DNA of 33,300 bases from positions 1 to 33,300 of the IMG/VR virus record IMGVR_UViG_3300042484_002499; one strand, written 5' to 3'. Of this stretch, positions 1-7,379 are shown in pieces. The position numbers were made by a program, and so were the translations under genes. The stretch is from a virus. The first letter of the stretch is position 1. The number at the start of each line of letters is the position of its first letter. The notes below the pieces were generated by a model. That model made no database searches, was not told where the DNA came from, and saw only the letters and a program-made list of their open reading frames with translations.

Positions 1-20
1 AGCGCCCACCCCACCAACCG

Positions 21-52
21 GGCGCCGCCCGGGCGCGACCCCGTGCGGCGCC
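21..52. repeat. Palindromic element, left copy of the window-end inverted repeat
   Basis: The 8-bp arms GGCGCCGC (21-28) and GCGGCGCC (45-52) flank a 16-nt centre. A second copy in inverted orientation lies at 33269-33300 with the same arms and spacing and a partly matching centre. It sits just upstream of the ribosome-binding site of the first glycosyltransferase gene. If the window ends are adjacent in the real molecule, bases 21-34 pair perfectly with 33287-33300 across a 20-nt loop. No U-run follows, so a simple intrinsic terminator is not obvious. Confidence 0.7.
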
Positions 53-74
53 ACAAAGAGGAGGAGGCACAACA

Positions 75-1271
75 GTGAAGCGCATCGCATTCTTCAGCAA
101 TTCTCCGCTAGTCGGCACGGGATACGGTACACAAGCGGCCGACGTGCTGCCAAGGTTCAAGGCCGACGGCTACGAAGTGGCCGCCGTCGCGAACTACGGA
201 CTCGCCGGCGCTACGGTAGACTGGGCCGGCATTCCTATCTTGCCGCAGGGGTACGACGGTTGGAGCAACGACCTCGCTCCGCTGCATATCAAACACTGGA
301 TCAAAGACGACGGCCTCGGTGTCGTCCTCTACGACGTCTGGACCTTGAAGGGTCCTCTCTGGCAAGGCATTCCGCTCGCGTGTTGGGTGCCGGTTGATCA
401 CGACCCCGCGCCGCCTGAAGTTGTCGCGTTCTTCAAACAACCGAATGAGCGGCACTGGGCTATCGCCATGAGCGAGTTCGGCCGCGACCGGCTGACGCGC
501 GCCGGCGTTGAAGACGTCCTCTATGTGCCGCACGCGATTGACACCAACCTCTTCACACCGGAAGGCCCGAACTTCCGCGCGCAGATCGGCATCCCTGAGG
601 ACGCGCACCTTACCGTGGTGAACAACGCCAACAAGGGCAACCCGCCGCGCAAGTCGTGGCCGGAACTGCTCGCCGCGTGGTCCATCTTCGCGCAACAGAA
701 AACCGACGCGTGGCTCTACCTACACACGGAGCAGGCCGGCCTCGGTTCGGGCCTCAACCTGCTGCGCCTGCTGCACGCGGTGCACGCGCCTATGGATCGC
801 GTGAAGTTCGTGCCACAATACCAATACCGCACCGGAATCCCGACGAGCGAGATGCCCGCGATCTACCGCATGGGCGACGTGCTTTTGCAGCCGTCGCGCG
901 GTGAGGGGTTCGGTATCCCTAGCGTAGAGGCACAGAGTTGCGGCCTGCCTGTGATCGTGTCCAAGTTCAGCGCGCAGCCTGAACTAGTCGGCGCCGGCTG
1001 GCAGGTGGGCGGCCAACTGGACTGGTCCGAGGGCATGGCGTCGTGGCAGATGATCCCCGCGGTGAGCGAGATCGTTGAGGCGCTCCTAGCGGCGTACGAA
1101 GCGAAGGACGACAAAAACCTGCGCGCTAAAGCGCGCGAGTTCGCCTTAGGGTACGACTCGGCCGCGGTGTATGAGAAGCACTGGCGCCCTGTACTGGCCG
1201 AACTCTCCAGCCGGCTCGCTCCACAGTTGAACCGCGAGCAGCGCCGTGCGGCGTTGAAGGGCAAGAAGTGA
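75..1271 (+). CDS. Glycosyltransferase family 4-like protein
   Basis: Predicted 398-residue glycosyltransferase of the GT-B, GT4-like kind, transferring a sugar from a nucleotide-sugar donor. The N-terminal half begins with a Rossmann-type strand and a Gly-rich turn (KRIAFFSNSPLVGTGYG). The C-terminal half carries the donor-binding signature RGEGFGIPSVEAQSCGLPVI at about residues 276-295, with the E-x7-E pattern typical of GT4 enzymes. The start is GTG, preceded by a strong GAGGAGG site at 61-67. Its stop overlaps the next glycosyltransferase start (GTGA). Together with the two following genes it forms a sugar-transfer cassette inserted among structural genes, so virion glycosylation is the likely role. 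Acceptor and sugar cannot be read from the sequence. Confidence 0.88.
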   Translation: MKRIAFFSNSPLVGTGYGTQAADVLPRFKADGYEVAAVANYGLAGATVDWAGIPILPQGYDGWSNDLAPLHIKHWIKDDGLGVVLYDVWTLKGPLWQGIPLACWVPVDHDPAPPEVVAFFKQPNERHWAIAMSEFGRDRLTRAGVEDVLYVPHAIDTNLFTPEGPNFRAQIGIPEDAHLTVVNNANKGNPPRKSWPELLAAWSIFAQQKTDAWLYLHTEQAGLGSGLNLLRLLHAVHAPMDRVKFVPQYQYRTGIPTSEMPAIYRMGDVLLQPSRGEGFGIPSVEAQSCGLPVIVSKFSAQPELVGAGWQVGGQLDWSEGMASWQMIPAVSEIVEALLAAYEAKDDKNLRAKAREFALGYDSAAVYEKHWRPVLAELSSRLAPQLNREQRRAALKGKK

Positions 1272-1810
1272 AGAGCGGCGTGACCGTCGTAACGGCGTCG
1301 CTGCCTGAGCGCAGCGAGATGCTAGCGCAGGCGCTCGCGTCCGTAGCCGCACAGACTCGGCCGGTGCAGGCGCACCTCGTCGGAGTTGATCACGCTCGTC
1401 GCGGTGGCGCGGCGATGAAGAACGCACTGGCCAGTGCCGTCACTACCGAGTGGACGATGGTGCTGGACGACGACGATCTACTAATGCCCGAACACGTCGC
1501 GACGCTGCTGGCACACGCCAACCGGCACGACGTTGTCTATTCCGCGCCGGTGGTTGAGGGCGACCCGAACTTCACTCTCTACGCCGAGCCGTTTAGCGTT
1601 GAGATGCTACGGCGCGCGTCTATCGTGAGCCACACCGCGCTAGTGCGCACCGAGTTGCTTCTTGACCTTGGTGGCTGGCCTATCTCTGCCGGCTACGACT
1701 GGCACTTATGGCGTTCGGCCGCCGACGCCGGCGCCTCGTTCTTGAAGGTGGACGGCGCTACGTGGGTCTACCGGCTAACACCAGAATGGGCGCACGAGTC
1801 GCGGCCATGA
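1268..1810 (+). CDS. Glycosyltransferase family 2-like protein
   Basis: A 180-residue GT-A fold enzyme. The N-terminus (GVTVVTASLPERSEMLAQAL) is the usual GT2 opening. The metal and nucleotide-sugar binding acidic cluster appears in the stretch TEWTMVLDDDDLLMPEHV at about residues 60-77. The C-terminal part (GGWP...GYDWHLW) resembles the GT2 acceptor-side motif in which an Asp acts as base. It is short for the family, so it is a minimal single-domain enzyme. Its GTG start overlaps the preceding stop, and its own stop overlaps the next gene by ATGA, implying translational coupling in a three-gene cassette. Donor and target are unknown; virion proteins are the likely target by position. Confidence 0.85.
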   Translation: MKSGVTVVTASLPERSEMLAQALASVAAQTRPVQAHLVGVDHARRGGAAMKNALASAVTTEWTMVLDDDDLLMPEHVATLLAHANRHDVVYSAPVVEGDPNFTLYAEPFSVEMLRRASIVSHTALVRTELLLDLGGWPISAGYDWHLWRSAADAGASFLKVDGATWVYRLTPEWAHESRP

Positions 1811-2412
1811 CGAGGGCCGTGGTCCTCTCGGCCGGACGCGCCACAAGGCTCGGCGGCGTGAACAAGTTGCTAGTGGAAGCGGCCGGCACGCAGGTGCTTC
1901 GCTGGCACGAGCGCCTGTTCAAGGATCACAGACTGGACGCCGTTGTGCCGGTTGAAGACTGCACCGACGTGCTGCGCGCCGGCTGGACCGGTGGCACTCT
2001 CGTCGGCACTAACGAGCACGACGGACCGGCGGGCGCCCTGCGCACTTACGTGCGCGCTATTGATTTGAGTGAGCCGCTCCTCGTGGTGTTTGCCGACACG
2101 CTGCTGACTACGCTACCGCCGGACGCCGGCGACTGGGTCGCTACCGCACCGGCGCCGTGGCGCGTGTGGGATTACAAACAGGGCGACTACTGGCTCCGTG
2201 GCGTGCCACACTTTGAGGTGTGCGTGGGCCTTTACCGGTTTGAAGACGCGCAGGCGCTGCGCCTCTCGCTTGACGCTCTGCCGGTTGGCAGAGAGGTGGC
2301 GATGGTGGCTCTGCTGCGCGAATACGAGAACAAGCGCAGAATGAACACCGTGCTGGTGCACGGTTGGCAAGACGCCGGCGACTACGAAGCGCTGGCACGA
2401 GTGAAGGAGTGA
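1807..2412 (+). CDS. Sugar nucleotidyltransferase-like protein
   Basis: A 201-residue NTP-transferase-like protein. The start VVLSAGRATRLGGVNKLL matches the G-x-G-x-R-x(n)-K signature of nucleotidyltransferases that build NDP-sugars. VFADTL at about residues 98-103 supplies the Asp expected to bind metal. The start is set at ATG 1807, which overlaps the preceding stop as ATGA; an upstream extension to 1708 would run through the preceding gene and is unlikely. In context it probably makes or recycles an activated sugar, or attaches a nucleotidyl-linked group, for the two neighbouring glycosyltransferases. It is shorter than typical bacterial pyrophosphorylases, so the precise reaction is uncertain. 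Confidence 0.75.
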   Translation: MTRAVVLSAGRATRLGGVNKLLVEAAGTQVLRWHERLFKDHRLDAVVPVEDCTDVLRAGWTGGTLVGTNEHDGPAGALRTYVRAIDLSEPLLVVFADTLLTTLPPDAGDWVATAPAPWRVWDYKQGDYWLRGVPHFEVCVGLYRFEDAQALRLSLDALPVGREVAMVALLREYENKRRMNTVLVHGWQDAGDYEALARVKE

Positions 2413-2415
2413 ACG

Positions 2416-3054
2416 ATGCCAGCAACCTACACCGGCGTGCAGTACTGCGACGCTAGCGACGTGAAGGCGGCGCTCGCTATCGGCACCGCCGACACAACAG
2501 ACGACACGCTAATCGCCGAGGTAATCGCCGCCGCTAGCCGCGCGATTGACGATTACACCGGCCAGTTCTTCTACCAGATCGCAGACGGCACGGCCTTCTT
2601 CACTGCGAGCGACTACGTGCAAGTGGACACGCACGCGATCCCGATCATCTCGGTGCACGCCCTCACCACAGACGGCGACGGCAGCGGCACCTATGAAACT
2701 AGTTGGACGAATGCCGACTTCAACCTTTTGCCGGCTACGAACACGCTCACGAACGGCTCGGCAGCCAAACCGTACACGCAGATCGCCGCGACGCCTAGCG
2801 GTTCGTACGCGTTCCCTGCTGGACTAGCGAAGGGCGTGCGCGTCGTCGGTCATTTCGGGTGGGCTGCAGTGCCTAGTGCCGTGAAGTTGGCGACCATCGC
2901 GCAGAGTGCCATGCTTTTTGAGGGGCGACGCGCTCCGTTCGGTGTCATCGGCTCAACGGATCAGGGTACCGTGATGCGCATGAGCGCGCGCATGCACCCT
3001 GAGGCCGTCATGCTGTTGGAGGGCTACCGCACGCACTTGGGCGTGGGCGTATGA
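2416..3054 (+). CDS. Head-tail connector (HK97 gp6-like adaptor)
   Basis: A 212-residue protein. The N-terminal helical part (SDVKAALAIGTADTTDDTLI...AIDDYTGQFF) is typical of gp6-like head-tail adaptors, which form a ring below the portal and begin with a short helical bundle that includes a tyrosine/phenylalanine-rich 'DxxTGR/QxF' region. The middle is beta-rich and the C-terminus helical (MHPEAVMLLEGYR). A good ribosome site (AAGGAG) lies just before ATG 2416. It follows the glycosylation cassette rather than the capsid gene directly. Its stop overlaps the next start by ATGA. Assignment rests on sequence style and gene order. Confidence 0.75.
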   Translation: MPATYTGVQYCDASDVKAALAIGTADTTDDTLIAEVIAAASRAIDDYTGQFFYQIADGTAFFTASDYVQVDTHAIPIISVHALTTDGDGSGTYETSWTNADFNLLPATNTLTNGSAAKPYTQIAATPSGSYAFPAGLAKGVRVVGHFGWAAVPSAVKLATIAQSAMLFEGRRAPFGVIGSTDQGTVMRMSARMHPEAVMLLEGYRTHLGVGV

Positions 3055-3485
3055 ATGACCTCGCCATTGCGCAGGCACTCGCCGCACGCGGCACCGCGGT
3101 GGCCTCACCGGTCGGGTACGCAGCGATGCGCGCCGTGTACGCGGTACCACAAGAGTCGCTCGGCGCAACGCCGGCGCTGGTCGTGGTGCCGGCCGGCGAT
3201 TCAATGGAGTACGGAGGCCAAACGAGGCGCGCGACTGTGACGTTCACGGTGCGCATTTACTTGGACACAATCGCGGACCTGCCGCGACGGTTCACCGCGC
3301 TGCACGTGTGGCGCGCGTGGTTGCGAGATCTCTACGGTGGCGCCGTTACACTCGGCGGCTCTGTTGATCAGTGCAGCGTAACGAGCACAGAACTCGGCAC
3401 CGACGAGGTGGCGGGTGTTCAGTTCCTCACGGTAGACGCAACCGTTGAATGCGTGAAGTTGGACGCGATCGCGTTCACGGCATAG
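3051..3485 (+). CDS. Tail terminator-like protein
   Basis: A 144-residue protein in the position of the tail terminator, directly before the major tail protein. The pattern of one amphipathic N-terminal helix, a hydrophobic strand (PALVVVPAGDSMEYGG), an FTVRIYLD strand, a long helix (RRFTALHVWRAWLRDLY) and a closing strand (GVQFLTVDATVEC) is that of the lambda gpU / HK97 gp10-neighbour alpha/beta terminators, which cap the tail tube. ATG overlaps the upstream stop. No catalytic motif is expected or seen. Function is inferred mainly from synteny. Confidence 0.65.
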   Translation: MNDLAIAQALAARGTAVASPVGYAAMRAVYAVPQESLGATPALVVVPAGDSMEYGGQTRRATVTFTVRIYLDTIADLPRRFTALHVWRAWLRDLYGGAVTLGGSVDQCSVTSTELGTDEVAGVQFLTVDATVECVKLDAIAFTA

Positions 3486-3500
3486 AGAAGGAGTCAAAAA

Positions 3501-4529
3501 GTGGCGAATGGTACGCTTCTATTCAGCAAGTTGGTCATGAAGAAAGAGGCCACGTACGCGGGCGGTAGCGATACCGACTTCGCTAGCGGCGGCCGTCGCA
3601 TGACCGTAACGCCGTCCGGCGCGATCAACCTCGGCCTGACCTACGACACCGGCGAGGATCGCACCGTGGGGCTGCGCACGCCCGTCGTTGCGTCGCGTGT
3701 AGTTGAAACGGCCGAGAATCCTGAAGTCACGATTGACGCGCCGGCCGTCACAACCGACGACCTCGCGATTTGGTTCGCGATGATGGAAAAGACGACCGGC
3801 GGCACGCCGTCAGGCACCGCCGCGCCGTACACGTGGAGCCGCGCGATCGGCATGGACTCGTCCACAAACGCACCACAGTCGTATGCTGCGATCGTCGCAG
3901 ACGGCAACCAGTCCTATTATGTGAGCGGGATTCTGCCGACGACGCTGACCATCAACGCAGAGGCGTCCGGCCTCACGTCGTTGTCCATGTCTGCATTCGC
4001 CAAGAGTGTAGAGAAGACATCGCAGGCGACTGCTGAATCGCTCCCTACCGACGCGCGCGGCCTCGCCGGTCGCCTGTGGTCGGCGTCCTATGGCACGGCT
4101 TTCTTGTCCGCTGGCACGGCCGGCGGCACGGCGTTCACGCACTTGTTTGATTGGTCGCTTGAACTGAACACCGGCATCGCGCCTATCAACGCGCAGGCCG
4201 GCACTGTGACGCTCTCCGACTTCAACCAGTTCGGTGCGGCATTCGGTGGCACGCTCTCGCTTACGGTGGCGAGCAATCCGGCGGCCGTGTCGCAGTTGTA
4301 TGACAAACTCGGCACTAAGACGTTCTGGCGGCTGCACTGGCAAGACGCCGCCTCACCACAGCACAGCGCCGACCTGTTGGTTTGCGCGGTGCCGTCATCG
4401 GTGGAAGTCATCGGCGGCGACAACGAAGGCCTGACGACGTACGCGGTGGAACTCACCCTCGCCTACGACGAAACCAGCGCCGGCGTCTTTACCTATCAGG
4501 TAAAGAACGGACTCACAGCGCTGCCATAG
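3501..4529 (+). CDS. Major tail tube protein
   Basis: A 342-residue, Thr/Ala/Gly-rich, beta-rich protein lying between the tail terminator and the tail-assembly chaperones, the standard place of the tail tube subunit. The opening (LFSKLVMKKEATYAG...) is common in long actinophage tube proteins, and the C-terminal part has an extra beta domain-like stretch (VEVIGGDNEGLTTYAVELTLAYDE). Start is GTG 3501, preceded by GAAGGAG. It should polymerise as rings around the tape measure. It is a plausible target for the phage-encoded glycosyltransferases because of its many Ser and Thr residues, though this is not demonstrated. Confidence 0.8.
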   Translation: MANGTLLFSKLVMKKEATYAGGSDTDFASGGRRMTVTPSGAINLGLTYDTGEDRTVGLRTPVVASRVVETAENPEVTIDAPAVTTDDLAIWFAMMEKTTGGTPSGTAAPYTWSRAIGMDSSTNAPQSYAAIVADGNQSYYVSGILPTTLTINAEASGLTSLSMSAFAKSVEKTSQATAESLPTDARGLAGRLWSASYGTAFLSAGTAGGTAFTHLFDWSLELNTGIAPINAQAGTVTLSDFNQFGAAFGGTLSLTVASNPAAVSQLYDKLGTKTFWRLHWQDAASPQHSADLLVCAVPSSVEVIGGDNEGLTTYAVELTLAYDETSAGVFTYQVKNGLTALP

Positions 4530-4548
4530 GCAGCAGAAGGAGGTTCAC

Positions 4549-4848
4549 ATGGACGAAGGAACGGTCAAACTCGTGGCGCCGCGTACGGCCAAGGTAGCAC
4601 TACCAGAGCCGTACGCGGGTCGCTACGTCGTTGCACGGCTGGATTTTCCGGCGCGCGTGCTCATTGAGTTGCAGTCTGGCGATTTCGCTAGGACGTTGGC
4701 GGCTTTTGATAGCGTCGTCGTAGAGCACAACCTACCCGACACCGCAGGGGCGCGAGCCGCGTCGCTGCTAGATGCCGACCCGTTCAAGATGGTGGAAAAG
4801 GCTATTGAGTTGTGGGGCGAGGAACTGGGAAAAACGACACCAGCGTGA
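4549..4848 (+). CDS. Tail assembly chaperone, short product (gpG-like)
   Basis: A 99-residue protein, product of normal decoding of the chaperone gene. It follows the major tail gene and precedes the tape measure gene. The fold cannot be read, but the end of the frame contains a canonical slippery heptamer (4827-4833) and a second frame that continues to 5033, the hallmark of the lambda G/GT system. Such chaperones coat the tape measure during tube assembly and are absent from the mature virion. ATG 4549 has an AGGAGG ribosome site at about 4537-4542. Confidence 0.82.
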   Translation: MDEGTVKLVAPRTAKVALPEPYAGRYVVARLDFPARVLIELQSGDFARTLAAFDSVVVEHNLPDTAGARAASLLDADPFKMVEKAIELWGEELGKTTPA

Positions 4849-5033
4849 TCTTGGCCGCGCGCCGGCTAGCGCGCGGTAAGCAGACGAGGCCGCCCTACGA
4901 ACTTATGGCGTACCTACTCGCTAGCGAGTTCGGTGTGACGCCTGACCGCATTGGCGAGTGTTCGGCTGCCGAGGTCATGCGTTGGTGGTCGCTCTATGCC
5001 GAACTGTCGCAGAAGCAGAAAGGGGCGACCTAA
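4549..5033 (+). CDS. Tail assembly chaperone, -1 frameshift fusion (gpGT-like)
   Basis: Predicted fusion of about 161 residues, made when ribosomes slip back one base on GGGAAAA at 4827-4833. The first 95 codons are shared with the short product. Reading then continues from 4833 in the -1 frame as NDTSVILAARRLARGKQT... to the stop at 5031-5033. The downstream part (PPYELMAYLLASEFGVTPDRI) is the usual helical T domain that recruits the tail tube protein. The second frame lacks its own convincing start with a ribosome site, which supports the frameshift reading. Codon positions match the X_XXY_YYZ rule exactly. Confidence 0.85.
4827..4833 (+). promoter_or_regulatory. Programmed -1 ribosomal frameshift slippery site
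   Basis: GGGAAAA with codon phasing G_GGA_AAA in the chaperone frame. A perfect 8-bp GC stem (4855-4862 with 4869-4876, loop CGGCTA) lies about 21 nt downstream. That is farther than most stimulatory structures, so its part in slippage is uncertain. Confidence 0.85.
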
Positions 5034-5587
5034 TGCCGCTATCCAGCAGCGCGCCGTTCCAGTTTGATCACTCGGCCGAGGATCAGATTGACCGGCTCTA
5101 TGGCGCACTGAGTCACGCCTTCTCCAAGCGCACGCTGGTAAAGTTTGAACAGTTCGCCGTCGTCAATGCCGCGCGCAGCGTGCAGAAGTACGTGGCGGCG
5201 GCGGCGCCGGTAGGCGACGGTAAAACGCCGACCATGAGCAAGTTGATCGTTGGGCGAAAGTCGCGATGGAACAGGCCGCGCGCTATCGTCGGGCCTAAGC
5301 AGGGCAAAAAGGACGCGTGGTATGCGCCCTTCGTTGTGCACGGTACTAGGCCGCACCGGATTCCAGCGGGCAAACGGTTCAAGGTGTTGGCGTTCGGTGG
5401 CGTGAACACTAGGGCGGTGCAACACACCGGCACCGCGCCGAACAACTTCGTCGTGCGAGCGGCTAATGCGCACAGCGGCATCATGTTGGACGCGTTCGCC
5501 GTCACGATCACGAAGTTGATCAACGACAAGGCCTTCGCCGGTAAGGTCGCCGGACTAGAGGCACGCTACAAAGGCAAGAAGAGATAG
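5033..5587 (+). CDS. HK97 gp10-like tail completion / neck protein
   Basis: A 184-residue basic protein. The stretch DAWYAPFVVHGTRPHRIPAGKRFKVLAFGG followed by VQHTGTAPNNFVVRA (quoted in two pieces) matches the conserved core of the HK97-gp10 / tail-completion family: an H-G turn, I-x-A, then an H-x-G-x-x-P-x-x-F motif. Start is ATG 5033, in TAATG overlap with the fusion chaperone stop and with an AAAGGGG site upstream. The longer frame from 4958 lies inside the chaperone and is not used. The family usually sits between connector and tail terminator, so its place between chaperone and tape measure is unusual. The name follows the family; its role at this position is inferred. Confidence 0.65.
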   Translation: MPLSSSAPFQFDHSAEDQIDRLYGALSHAFSKRTLVKFEQFAVVNAARSVQKYVAAAAPVGDGKTPTMSKLIVGRKSRWNRPRAIVGPKQGKKDAWYAPFVVHGTRPHRIPAGKRFKVLAFGGVNTRAVQHTGTAPNNFVVRAANAHSGIMLDAFAVTITKLINDKAFAGKVAGLEARYKGKKR

Positions 5588-5600
5588 GCAAGGGGGTCTA

Positions 5601-7379
5601 ATGGCAGGAAGCGCAGCAGTCCAGTTTATCATCGCCGCGAAGGACGCGGCCAGCCGTGCCATCAACTCCGTCAATCGCAGCCTCGGCAAGTTGAACGGTG
5701 CCGCTAGGGTCGCGCGCCAAGCGGTATCCGTGGCAGCGGTAGCCGTGGCCGCTCTCGGCGCCGGCATGCTCGTCGCCGTGAAGAAGGCGTCGGACTTCAA
5801 CGAGTCGCTGAACAAAACGAAGACGGTGCTCGGCGAGGCGTCCGACGAGGTCATTGCATTCGCCGCTACCGCGGCCGACAGCATCGGCATGTCCTCAACT
5901 GAGGCGCTAGACGCCGCCGCGACCTTTGCCATTTTCGGCAAGTCCGCAAACCTGTCCGGCTCTGATCTCGCTAGTTTCTCTACCGACCTGACGAGCCTCG
6001 CGGCTGACTTTGGTTCGTTCTACAATGCATCAAACGAGGACGCCATCATTGCGATCGGTGCGGCGCTCCGCGGCGAGTCCGAGCCTATCCGCAAGTACGG
6101 CGTGCTGCTGAACGAGGCGACCCTGCGCGACCGCGCCTTCCGCATGGGCCTCATCAAGACGACGAAGCAAGCGCTCACCCCGCAGCAGAAGGTGCTCGCT
6201 GCGCAGGCCGAGATCATCGCTTCAGCGACCAAAACCGGCGCGCTCGGCGACTTCGCTAAAACGCTGGAGAACTCGCTGCCGAACCAGTTGAAGAAACTCA
6301 CGGCGCAGTTTGAGAATCTTACGACCGAGATGGGCCAGAAGTTCGTGCCTATCGCTCTCACGGTCGTCAGGTGGGCCAACAAGTACCTCGTGCCGGCGAT
6401 CAAGGCGCTAGTGCCGCGGTTCATTGAACTCGGCAAGAAAGTGCGCGACCTCGCGAAGGAGTTGGCCGCCAAACTAGCGCCGACGATCAAACAGGTCGCC
6501 GCGTTCGTTCAGCGTGACCTCGTGCCTGCGTTCAAGGCGCTTGGCGCTTTTGTGCAGAACACCGTGCTGCCGGCTATCGGCGGGTTCTTCAAGTTCTTGA
6601 GCGACAACCGCGGGGCGGTCGCGTTCCTTGTTGGCGCTGTGCTCGGTTTGGTTGCTGCGTTCAAGATCTTCGGCGTCGTGATGGCAGTGGTGCGCGTCGC
6701 GACGCTCGCCGCTGCAGCGGCGCAGGCCGTGCTCAACTTTTTGCTAACGGCCAACCCTATCGGCCTCGTCGTTTTGGCCATCGCCGCCTTGATCGCCGGA
6801 CTCGCTGCCGCGTACCTCGCGAGCGAGGACTTCCGCAAAGTGGTTGATGGTGTTTTCAAGGTGCTCGGCCAAGTCGCCGGCGTGATCTTCGGCGCCCTCG
6901 GCACCGCGTTCGGTTTCTTGGTCGGCATTCTTGAAACGGTCATGGCGGTCGTCACCCCTATCGCGCACGTAGTCGGCACCGTGCTGGGCGGCGCGTTTTC
7001 TATCCTCGGCGGCATTCTTGAGTTCGTCGGCGGTCTGTTCGGCAAGTTCATCAAGATGGTCACCGATTCGCCTCTGTTCAAGATCGCAGAGGGCATCGGC
7101 GGCATCGCCGGCGGCATCGCCGATTTCATCACCGGTGGCGACAAGAAGAAAACGGCACCGGCGACACCGGCGCAGACGCAGGCGCTCGGCGCCATGTTCG
7201 GCCGCACTGCTCCAGTCGTCGCTGGCGCGGCAGCGGGTTCGTATTCTGGCGGGCCTAGCGGCGCACCGGTCACGAATGTGAGCGTCACCCTAGACGGTAA
7301 GAACATCGCGACCTCGGTGGACAAGCGCCTTGGAGCGCAGGCGCGGGCCTTCACACCAGCGCGCGCGGCTGGGCGCTAA
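5601..7379 (+). CDS. Tape measure protein
   Basis: A 592-residue protein with the typical composition: long Ala-rich amphipathic helices, an N-terminal phage tail tape-measure domain (AAKDAASRAINSVNRSLGKL and SADIAAFATDLTSL-like repeats), then several hydrophobic segments (about 340-400 and 425-480) of the kind inserted into the host membrane at DNA ejection. Length sets tail length. At about 1.5 Angstrom per residue this predicts a tail near 90 nm, short for an actinophage. No peptidase or lysozyme insertion was recognised. Start ATG 5601 has an AAGGGGG site. Its TAA stop overlaps the next ATG (TAATG). Confidence 0.9.
   Translation: MAGSAAVQFIIAAKDAASRAINSVNRSLGKLNGAARVARQAVSVAAVAVAALGAGMLVAVKKASDFNESLNKTKTVLGEASDEVIAFAATAADSIGMSSTEALDAAATFAIFGKSANLSGSDLASFSTDLTSLAADFGSFYNASNEDAIIAIGAALRGESEPIRKYGVLLNEATLRDRAFRMGLIKTTKQALTPQQKVLAAQAEIIASATKTGALGDFAKTLENSLPNQLKKLTAQFENLTTEMGQKFVPIALTVVRWANKYLVPAIKALVPRFIELGKKVRDLAKELAAKLAPTIKQVAAFVQRDLVPAFKALGAFVQNTVLPAIGGFFKFLSDNRGAVAFLVGAVLGLVAAFKIFGVVMAVVRVATLAAAAAQAVLNFLLTANPIGLVVLAIAALIAGLAAAYLASEDFRKVVDGVFKVLGQVAGVIFGALGTAFGFLVGILETVMAVVTPIAHVVGTVLGGAFSILGGILEFVGGLFGKFIKMVTDSPLFKIAEGIGGIAGGIADFITGGDKKKTAPATPAQTQALGAMFGRTAPVVAGAAAGSYSGGPSGAPVTNVSVTLDGKNIATSVDKRLGAQARAFTPARAAGR

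Noticed and set aside
6509-7354. 281-residue open frame antisense to the tape measure
   Set aside because: Shadow of a GC-rich coding strand; Pro/Ala/Thr-rich, no ribosome site, lies wholly inside a well-supported gene.
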